From Chloroflexi bacterium CG23_combo_of_CG06-09_8_20_14_all_45_10 (lineage in GTDB: Bacteria > Chloroflexota > Dehalococcoidia > GIF9 > AB-539-J10), in the NCBI GenBank assembly GCA_002772325.1, contig PCSL01000040.1, positions 656 to 5,848 on the forward strand: a DNA stretch of 5,193 nt, given 5' to 3'. Made by a program: the position numbers and the translations under genes. Shown here piece after piece: positions 1-5,193 of the stretch (position 1 is the first letter of the stretch; each line of letters opens with the position of its first letter). The notes beneath the pieces are model-generated. The model saw nothing but the letters and a program-made list of their open reading frames with translations, did no database searches and had not been told where the DNA came from.

Positions 1-1149
1 ATGATTATTGCCAGTGGTAACTGCACGCCCCCTTCGTCCATTATCAATGAGGGCATCAACAGCTTCTTGCAGCATACGTTTTTCATTATGAATAATGACC
101 TCGGGGGCTCCTAACCCTATAAGACGACGGAGACGATTATTACGGTTAATGACACGCCGATAAAGGTCATTAAGGTCACTAATAACGAAACGACCGCCAT
201 CTAGCTGGACTACAGGACGAAGTGCTGGTGGTAGCACTGGAAGCACAGTTAAAATCACCCATTCAGGTTTGTTTCCACTAAGCCCGAAGGCTTTGACTAA
301 CTGTAACCTTCTGCTAATCTTCTTGTGGTACTGCCCAGAGGCGGTGCGCATTTCTTCAAGGAGTTCCTGATGTAACTTCTTTATATCAATTTCCTTCAGA
401 ATCTCTAGAATAGCTTCAGCACCCATACCAGCTTCAAAAATATCACCATATTTATCCTTAAGCTCTTGGTATCCCTCCTCACTAAGCAGCTTTAATGGCT
501 TAAGATTTTCTATCTCTCCCTTTTTTACCTTCAGTTCCTCTTCAAGTCTCGTCTTCCGCTCTGCAAATTTAGCACGGAGTTGATTCACTTCCTTCGCTAT
601 AGTCTCCTCATCCACTTCAGCTTTAACCTGCAATTCTTCAACTTCCCTGTTTACACGCTCCTCCTCTTCAGCAATCCTTCGAGACGTTTCTTCCTCAAGC
701 TCCCGAAACTTCCCTTGGCGAGCTTCCTCATTGACTGAGGTAATGATATACCGGGCAAAATAGATGACCGATTCTAAGTTTCGTGGAGAGAGATTGAGAA
801 GAAGGCCAAGCCGACTAGGCACCAATTTGACAAACCAAATATGAGCCACTGGGGCAGCTAACTCGATATGCCCCATACGCTCCCTGCGTACGCTGGAATG
901 AGCTACCTCAACTCCACATTTATCGCAAATAACGCCTTTGTATCTTACTTTTTTGTATTTGCCACAATGACACTCGAAGTCCTTGGTAGGACCGAAGATC
1001 CTCTCACAAAAGAGACCGTCTCTTTCCGGCTTCAAAGTACGGTAATTTATCGTCTCCGCTTTAGTCACCTCACCATGAGACCAACTCCTGATTTGATCCG
1101 GTGAGGCAAGACTTATTCCTATACCACTCAGCTCGTCAAATTGAACCAT
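1..1149 (-). CDS. rpoC: DNA-directed RNA polymerase subunit beta-prime, 5' part (runs off the left edge)
   Basis: RpoC forms the clamp and most of the active centre of RNA polymerase. The window holds the first 383 codons, with the frame open to position 1. The zinc-ribbon (ZBD) cysteines are C60, C62, C75 and C78, in the context ECHCGKYKK...[11 protein letters not shown]. The [18 protein letters not shown] block follows at 90-106. Residues about 140-215 are a charged, Glu/Lys/Arg-rich helical or coiled-coil stretch that Bacillus RpoC lacks and Actinobacteria have in similar form. The clamp helices that contact sigma lie at about 312-343 ([30 protein letters not shown]), and the start of switch 2 is NGRRGRAVT at 370-378. 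The catalytic NADFDGD motif would lie beyond the window. The ATG at 1147-1149 is supported by a strong ribosome binding site 8 nt upstream and by an in-frame TAA at 1156-1158 that rules out a longer protein. It follows rpoB after 165 bp. No frameshift is seen. Confidence 0.98.
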   Translation of the reverse strand, partial: MVQFDELSGIGISLASPDQIRSWSHGEVTKAETINYRTLKPERDGLFCERIFGPTKDFECHCGKYKKVRYKGVICDKCGVEVAHSSVRRERMGHIELAAPVAHIWFVKLVPSRLGLLLNLSPRNLESVIYFARYIITSVNEEARQGKFRELEEETSRRIAEEEERVNREVEELQVKAEVDEETIAKEVNQLRAKFAERKTRLEEELKVKKGEIENLKPLKLLSEEGYQELKDKYGDIFEAGMGAEAILEILKEIDIKKLHQELLEEMRTASGQYHKKISRRLQLVKAFGLSGNKPEWVILTVLPVLPPALRPVVQLDGGRFVISDLNDLYRRVINRNNRLRRLIGLGAPEVIIHNEKRMLQEAVDALIDNGRRGRAVTTGNNH

Positions 1150-1157
1150 CTTTGTTT

Positions 1158-1165
1158 ATCACCTC
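1158..1165 (-). promoter_or_regulatory. Ribosome binding site of rpoC
   Basis: The minus strand reads GAGGTGAT, a long match to the usual 16S rRNA 3' end, followed by 8 nt and then the rpoC ATG. It fixes the start codon. The site lies only 7 bp outside the edge of the inverted-repeat element, so the element left it intact. Its quality suggests that rpoC is translated independently rather than by coupling to the distant rpoB stop. Confidence 0.9.
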
Positions 1166-1172
1166 AAAGGAA

Positions 1173-1301
1173 AAATCCTAAATTCTAAGCTCTAAATCCT
1201 AAACAAATTCCAAATTCAAATACCAAAACAAAATGTGTTTTGAATTTTGGTCATTAGTGCTTTGAATTTGTTTGGAATTTCGAATTTCGTGCTTAGGATT
1301 T
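1173..1301. repeat. Imperfect inverted-repeat element filling the rpoB-rpoC gap (MITE-like)
   Basis: This AT-rich element of about 129 bp is bounded by AAATCCTAA (1173-1181) and its reverse complement TTAGGATTT (1293-1301). The arms continue to match imperfectly inward: AAACAAATTC at 1201-1210 opposes GAATTTGTTT at 1264-1273, and ACCAAAA at 1222-1228 opposes TTTTGGT at 1245-1251. The left arm also holds a direct repeat, AAATCCTAAA (1173-1182 and 1194-1203), and a tandem heptamer CAAATTC (1204-1217). The right arm has a tandem heptamer GAATTTC (1275-1288). It has no coding capacity; short open frames crossing it are not genes. The structure resembles a non-autonomous miniature mobile element or a dispersed intergenic repeat. 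I see no clear target-site duplication, and only one copy is visible, so mobility is inference. Confidence 0.7.
1222..1251. repeat. Central hairpin of the inverted-repeat element
   Basis: ACCAAAA (1222-1228) pairs with TTTTGGT (1245-1251), and the adjacent CAAAA (1229-1233) pairs with TTTTG (1238-1242). This leaves a four-base loop TGTG (1234-1237) and a two-base bulge (1243-1244). The stem has 12 base pairs, mostly A-T. In the rpoBC transcript it would form an RNA stem-loop about 70 nt upstream of the rpoC start. It lacks the GC-rich stem and adjoining U-run of an intrinsic terminator, so I do not call it one. It could be a processing site, or simply the tip of a mobile element. Confidence 0.6.
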
Positions 1302-1314
1302 ATCATTTCTATAC

Positions 1315-4300
1315 TTATAACCTAGCTTTAAATTTTGGCTTTACCTCGGCGAAGAGATTTATTTTCTCCTCATCCTCATTGAGTAGCTCAACAGCAAAAC
1401 CCAAGCTACGTAGTTCCATAAACAAAACTTTACACGACTCCGGGACACCAAGTTGATAGATGTCTTCACCTTTAATAATAGCCTCGTAGGCTTTGGCTCG
1501 ACCCATCACATCATCCGACTTTACAGTAAGCATTTCTTGAAGCATATGTGCGGCACCATAGCCTTCCAACGCCCATACCTCCATCTCACCAAAACGCTGA
1601 CCACCAAACTGAGCTTTCCCACCCAAAGGCTGCTGCGTGATGAGTGAATATGGACCGGTAGAGCGAGCATGCGCTTTATCTTCCACAAGGTGTAGCAACT
1701 TCATCATGTAGACATTGCCTATGGTTATTGGTTGGTCAAAGGATTCACCAGTCCTTCCATCACGAAGCTCTATCTTGCCAAAGATAGGTGGATAAAGCCT
1801 TCGCTCTTTATAAAATCTTTTTGCCATCTGCTCCAAATCCTCGTCACCTAGATCTCGCACATTCATGCCCAATTCCTCAAGCCACAAACAAAGTGAAGCT
1901 CTTTTAGCCCTTCCTCGATATTTTTCATCCATTATTTCCTCAGCAGTAAAACCATGCTGGGCTAGCCATGTCTTGATCTTCTCCTGATTAGCTGCTATTG
2001 ATTTTTCTGAGTTAAGGCTAACAGCGCCGGCTTCCCAAGCTATCCAGGCCCTAGCTAAAGCATCCTCAATAGCTACGGCATCAGCTCCATCAAAAACTGG
2101 ATTAAGTGCTCTAAAACCCAATACATGGGCTGCCCAACCCAAATGAGCCTCTAAGACTTGTCCAATATTCATACGGGATGGAACGCCCAGCGGATTAAGA
2201 ATAATATCCACCGGTGTGCCATCAGGCAGAAATGGCATGTCTTCCTCAGGCACTATGATTGAGATAACCCCTTTATTGCCATGCCTGCCTGACACTTTAT
2301 CACCGACTGAGATCTTGCGTTTTTGGGCAACCCACACTCGTACAATCTTATTAACTCCCGCCGACAATTCATCATGCTTATCACGGGAGAAGACTCTTGT
2401 ATCAATCACTCTCCCCCACCCTCCAGGCGATACCTTGAGAGAGCTATCCTTCACCTCACGCACCTTCTCCCCAAAAATAGCTCGTAGTAATTTCTCCTCC
2501 GCTGAAAGCTCAATCTCACCTTTGGGGGTAATCTTCCCTACCAAGATATCGCCTGCGCTTACCTCAGCACCAATACGGATAATGCCCTGCTCATCAAGAT
2601 CACTCAGGCTTTCCTCACTTACATTGGGTATATCCCTGGTGATTTCCTCCGGTCCAAGCTTTGTATCTCGCGCCTCTATTTGATACTTCTCAATGTGGAT
2701 AGAGGTATAGGTATCGTCTTTAACCAGCCTTTCACTGATGATAATGGCGTCTTCAAAATTATATCCTCGCCAGCTCATAAAGGCACAGATAACATTCTGC
2801 CCCAAGGCAAGTCCTCCATCATCGATTGCGGTACTGTTTACTAAGACTTGACCCTTTCTAACCCTATCTCCCTTGTTTACTACCGGATATTGGTTAATGC
2901 ATGTTCCTTGGTTAGTTCTGACGAATTTAGTTAGCCCACAAACATGATCTTTGCCCCTCTCATCCTCGATTACAATTTGCGAGCTGGTTGCGGAAGTCAC
3001 TACACCATCTTCAGGAGCAAATATCACTTGTCCGCTGTATTTAGCTACTTCCCTCTCCATCCCTGTGGCCACTAAAGGAGCCCGAGGACGTAGCAGTGGT
3101 ACTGCCTGGCGCTGCATATTCGAGCCCATTAAAGCGCGATTAGCATCATCATGTTCCAGAAATGGAATAAGCGCGGCAGCTACACTGAATATCTGCTTCG
3201 GGGAAACGTCCATGAAATCTATTTTGTCCGCCGATTCCTTGAAATACTTGCTCCCCTTCTTAACCTCAATTTTCTCCTCAGTAAACTCACTCCTCTCATT
3301 TAGAGGAACCTTAGCTTCAGCAATGGCATATTGGTCTTCCTCATCAGCGGTTAGATAAGCAACTTGGCTAGAAACGAAAGGGACTACTTTGATGGTTTGC
3401 GCGGGAAGCGAAGCTAACTTTTGCGCCACCTCTTCTGTAACTAATGTGCCAGATTTAGCTATAAGACAGCCTTCATGATCCACTATATCCTCTCGGATCG
3501 CCCTCCCTAATAACTCTGATACAGCATTAGGAACTTCATGGATAACTCTGCGATACGGAGTTTCCACACAACCATATTTATTTATTGAAGCATAAGTAGC
3601 TAGAGTGCCGATTAAACCAATATTAGGACCCTCAGGCGTCTCTATGGGGCAAATTCTTCCGTAATGGGAATGATGCACATCACGAACCTCAAAGCCAGCC
3701 CGCCGCCTAGAGAGACCACCAGGACCCGTAGCAGATAGGCGACGCTTATGAGTCAGTTCGGCTAACGGATTAGTTTGATCCATAAACTGTGATAATTGAG
3801 ACCGACCAAAAAAATCCCTCATACTAGCTACTATAGGACGAATATTGATCAAAGCAGAAGGAGTTGCTTCAGGACCAAGGATGCTCATCCGCTCTTTAAT
3901 AGCCCTCTCTAAATGGAATAACCCAATCCGAAATTGATTTTGTATCAGAAAACCTACGGTACGTGCTCGCCGATTGCCTAAGTGGTCAATATCATCAGGA
4001 GTCTCTTTGCCGTTATTAATCAAAATAATGTGGCATACTATCTGCACTATATCCTCAGGTTTTAAGCCAAGATAATCCTTAGGGACGTTACCCCCTAACT
4101 TCTTATTAAGCTTGTAGCGGCCAACCTCGCCTAAGCTATAGCGCCGAGGATTGAATAGGAAATTCTTCAGCAATGTTTGGGCACTATCGAGGCTAGGAGG
4201 CTCACCAGAGGATAATTTGCGATAAACATCAACTAAAGCTTCAGCTTTGCTCCTAATCAAAGGGTCTCGCTCTATTGTAGACCGAATAAAAGAATGGTCA

Positions 4301-4953
4301 GGAGCATCATCTACGTCTTGGAAAAGAGCTAATAAAGCATCATCGCTACCAAAGCCTATAGCGCGTAACAAGGTGGTAACAGGTATTTTCCGTTTCCCAT
4401 TCACTTTAACTGAAATCACATCACGACTGGAAGTATCAAAATCAAGCCATGCCCCTCGCTCAGCAACCAGCTTAGCAAGGCATAACTCTCGTTTTCCCAC
4501 AGTATCCTTCTCTAAAGTAAAGTAAACGCCTGGAAAGCGGGTCAACTGGCTGACTACTACCCGCTCCGCTCCAGAAATAATAAAAGTGCCTTTGTCCGTC
4601 ATCAAAGGAAAATCGCCAAAAAATAACTCCTGTTGCTTAATCTCACCTGTCCCTTTAGCCACTAGACGAACTAAAACATGGAGAGGCGAGGAATAAGTCA
4701 TACCTCGCTCAAGGCACTCTTCGATGGAATGATCAGGCTCACGAAACTCATAATCGGAAAAATATAGCTCTAGCCTAGTACCAGTATAATCCTGGATAGG
4801 CGAAATCTCCTCAAATAGCTTCTTCAGACCTTCTTCCTGAAACCAATGAAAAGAATCAAGCTGAACTCGAATTAGGTCAGGTACCTCTACTACCTCAGAC
4901 AACTTAGCAAAAGATTTCACCAACGCGTGCTTAGGCATCAACGAAACAGCCAT
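1315..4953 (-). CDS. rpoB: DNA-directed RNA polymerase subunit beta, complete
   Basis: RpoB pairs with beta-prime to form the catalytic cleft of RNA polymerase. At 1212 residues it is shorter than the 1342-residue E. coli protein, because it lacks the large lobe and flap insertions. In order it shows protrusion and lobe (about 25-380), the rifampicin-pocket/fork region (383-414, SQLSQFMDQ...HKRRLSA; then [16 protein letters not shown] and [12 protein letters not shown]), NMQRQAVP (612-619), YNFEDAI with acidic E734 and D735, the flap with tip helix [13 protein letters not shown] (818-830), and [12 protein letters not shown] with K886 and K894, equivalent to E. coli K1065 and K1073. It ends with the C-terminal clamp block [20 protein letters not shown] (1111-1130). 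An additional helical stretch occupies about 957-1055. The ATG is preceded by GAGGAG at 8 nt and an in-frame TGA at 4966-4968, so no longer start exists; Met6 lies too far from the ribosome binding site. The gene is intact and ends in TAA. It is the first gene of the visible operon. Confidence 0.99.
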   Translation of the reverse strand: MAVSLMPKHALVKSFAKLSEVVEVPDLIRVQLDSFHWFQEEGLKKLFEEISPIQDYTGTRLELYFSDYEFREPDHSIEECLERGMTYSSPLHVLVRLVAKGTGEIKQQELFFGDFPLMTDKGTFIISGAERVVVSQLTRFPGVYFTLEKDTVGKRELCLAKLVAERGAWLDFDTSSRDVISVKVNGKRKIPVTTLLRAIGFGSDDALLALFQDVDDAPDHSFIRSTIERDPLIRSKAEALVDVYRKLSSGEPPSLDSAQTLLKNFLFNPRRYSLGEVGRYKLNKKLGGNVPKDYLGLKPEDIVQIVCHIILINNGKETPDDIDHLGNRRARTVGFLIQNQFRIGLFHLERAIKERMSILGPEATPSALINIRPIVASMRDFFGRSQLSQFMDQTNPLAELTHKRRLSATGPGGLSRRRAGFEVRDVHHSHYGRICPIETPEGPNIGLIGTLATYASINKYGCVETPYRRVIHEVPNAVSELLGRAIREDIVDHEGCLIAKSGTLVTEEVAQKLASLPAQTIKVVPFVSSQVAYLTADEEDQYAIAEAKVPLNERSEFTEEKIEVKKGSKYFKESADKIDFMDVSPKQIFSVAAALIPFLEHDDANRALMGSNMQRQAVPLLRPRAPLVATGMEREVAKYSGQVIFAPEDGVVTSATSSQIVIEDERGKDHVCGLTKFVRTNQGTCINQYPVVNKGDRVRKGQVLVNSTAIDDGGLALGQNVICAFMSWRGYNFEDAIIISERLVKDDTYTSIHIEKYQIEARDTKLGPEEITRDIPNVSEESLSDLDEQGIIRIGAEVSAGDILVGKITPKGEIELSAEEKLLRAIFGEKVREVKDSSLKVSPGGWGRVIDTRVFSRDKHDELSAGVNKIVRVWVAQKRKISVGDKVSGRHGNKGVISIIVPEEDMPFLPDGTPVDIILNPLGVPSRMNIGQVLEAHLGWAAHVLGFRALNPVFDGADAVAIEDALARAWIAWEAGAVSLNSEKSIAANQEKIKTWLAQHGFTAEEIMDEKYRGRAKRASLCLWLEELGMNVRDLGDEDLEQMAKRFYKERRLYPPIFGKIELRDGRTGESFDQPITIGNVYMMKLLHLVEDKAHARSTGPYSLITQQPLGGKAQFGGQRFGEMEVWALEGYGAAHMLQEMLTVKSDDVMGRAKAYEAIIKGEDIYQLGVPESCKVLFMELRSLGFAVELLNEDEEKINLFAEVKPKFKARL

Positions 4954-4961
4954 AACCTTTT

Positions 4962-4967
4962 CTCCTC
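4962..4967 (-). promoter_or_regulatory. Ribosome binding site of rpoB
   Basis: The minus strand reads GAGGAG, then an 8-nt spacer (AAAAGGTT), then the rpoB ATG. The spacing is ideal for the first ATG and would be 23 nt for the next in-frame ATG (codon 6), so it decides the start. Confidence 0.88.
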
Positions 4968-4991
4968 AAAACAAAAGTGAAAACTAATCTT

Positions 4992-5014
4992 TGTAAGACA
5001 TTTAAACTGTAAGA
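4992..5014 (-). repeat. Short direct repeat in the rpoB leader
   Basis: TCTTACA (minus-strand sense) occurs at 5008-5014 and again at 4992-4998, with a 16-bp period. The segment 4998-5010 between and overlapping them (ACATTTAAACTGT on the plus strand) is nearly palindromic. It lies downstream of the predicted transcription start, where an operator or RNA-binding site could sit, but in AT-rich DNA it may be chance. Confidence 0.3.
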
Positions 5015-5083
5015 TGTTCACTAGAGGAAAATTTAAAACTAATAAGAAGGAGTGGAAGGGCAATAAACATAACGCAAACTTGC

Positions 5084-5112
5084 AATTTAACATTAATAAA
5101 AATTTTTGTCAA
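5084..5112 (-). promoter_or_regulatory. Sigma-70-type promoter for rpoBC
   Basis: On the minus strand a perfect -35 box TTGACA (5107-5112) is followed by exactly 17 bp and a -10 box TAAATT (5084-5089, 4 of 6 consensus bases). A TG one base upstream of the -10 makes it an extended -10. The spacer is AT-rich. Transcription should begin near 5075-5079, about 124 nt before rpoB. Its strength fits a highly expressed housekeeping operon, and it indicates that rpoBC does not depend on read-through from an upstream ribosomal protein gene. Confidence 0.82.
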
Positions 5113-5125
5113 GTCCCCGATTTAA

Positions 5126-5182
5126 ATCACCTAATATATCACCGAAAGGAAAGTTGTTAAATCATGAAAAAAATCACCGAAA
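5126..5182 (-). repeat. Three GGTGAT copies upstream of the rpoBC promoter
   Basis: In the minus-strand sense GGTGAT occurs at 5173-5178, 5138-5143 and 5126-5131. The first two are extended to TTTCGGTGAT (5173-5182 and 5138-5147). The spacings are 35 and 12 bp, close to whole helical turns, so all could face one side of the DNA just upstream of the -35 box. They might bind an activator or be remnants of a repeat; no known regulator motif is recognised. The rest of 5113-5193 shows no gene. Confidence 0.35.
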
Positions 5183-5193
5183 ATCTTTAAGCT

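Larger units (their letters stand above)
4954..5077 (-). other. Predicted 5' untranslated leader of rpoB
   Basis: The distance from the predicted transcription start (near 5077, inferred from the promoter) to the rpoB ATG is about 124 nt. The leader is AT-rich, with a pyrimidine-rich stretch at about 5042-5060 (minus-strand sense), a short direct repeat at 4992-5014, and the rpoB ribosome binding site at its end. I see no strong stem-loop, terminator, recognisable riboswitch or ribosomal-protein-binding mimic. No rplL reading frame precedes rpoB in it. Confidence 0.55.

Noticed and set aside
868..1104. Plus-strand open frame of 78 codons
   Set aside because: It is antisense to the conserved zinc-ribbon region of rpoC, has no ribosome binding site and no recognisable product.
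1182..1187. TAGAAT (minus-strand sense) as a -10 box for a separate rpoC promoter
   Set aside because: It matches 5 of 6 consensus bases, but no -35 box lies at 16-18 bp (the nearest TTGGAA is 20 bp away), and AT-rich repeat DNA gives such matches easily.
1222..1251. Intrinsic terminator between rpoB and rpoC
   Set aside because: The stem is nearly all A-T and has no adjoining U-run; termination here would also cut off the essential rpoC gene.
1173..1301. CRISPR array or tandem repeat array
   Set aside because: The repeats are very short, irregular and arranged as an inverted repeat, without spacers of uniform length.
1247..1647. Plus-strand open frames of 69 and 64 codons at the 3' end of rpoB and in the gap
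   Set aside because: They are antisense to conserved RpoB C-terminal motifs or lie in the inverted repeat, and show serine-rich shadow composition.
2216..2683. Plus-strand open frame of 155 codons
   Set aside because: Opposite the beta flap and catalytic lysine region; its Ser/Pro/Leu-rich composition is typical of an antisense shadow.
2951..3358. Plus-strand open frame of 135 codons
   Set aside because: Antisense to rpoB, with no family resemblance and no supporting signals.
4247..4525. Plus-strand open frame of 92 codons
   Set aside because: Antisense to the rpoB lobe region, with no ribosome binding site or recognisable domain.
5164..5190. Plus-strand mini-frame MKKITENL ending in TAA, a possible divergent leader peptide
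   Set aside because: Only 8 codons; the nearest AGGA-like site is about 13 nt away, and there is no well-spaced plus-strand promoter. It is probably chance in AT-rich DNA.

Overview
This window is a housekeeping locus: the start of an rpoB-rpoC transcription unit, read entirely on the minus strand. It holds a complete RNA polymerase beta subunit gene (rpoB, 1212 residues) followed by the first 383 codons of the beta-prime subunit gene (rpoC), which runs off the left edge of the window. Base composition is moderately AT-rich and the intergenic DNA is strongly so.

The protein sequences suggest a Chloroflexota-like bacterium, possibly of the Dehalococcoidia type. The basis is the N-terminal wording of both subunits, a charged helical insertion in the beta-prime clamp region like that of Actinobacteria and Chloroflexota, and an extra helical block near the C-terminal end of beta. 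This placement is from memory of family sequences, not from a search. Beta lacks the two large lobe and flap insertions of the enterobacterial enzyme.

Layout in transcription order, from high to low coordinates: 5193-5113 is AT-rich DNA with three GGTGAT copies (minus-strand sense); 5112-5084 is a strong sigma-70-type promoter; about 5077-4954 is an untranslated leader of roughly 124 nt ending in a GAGGAG ribosome binding site; 4953-1315 is rpoB; 1314-1150 is an unusually long 165-bp gap; 1149-1 is the 5' part of rpoC. The gap is almost filled by an imperfect inverted-repeat element of about 129 bp (1173-1301). The rpoC ribosome binding site lies just outside that element.

The two products assemble with alpha, omega and a sigma factor into RNA polymerase. 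No rplJ-rplL genes occur in the 240 bp upstream of rpoB, and the promoter there indicates that rpoBC is transcribed on its own. I see no undescribed system. The points worth a second look are the inverted-repeat element inside an essential operon, the lineage-type insertions in both subunits, and a threonine at a rifampicin-pocket position that is usually leucine.
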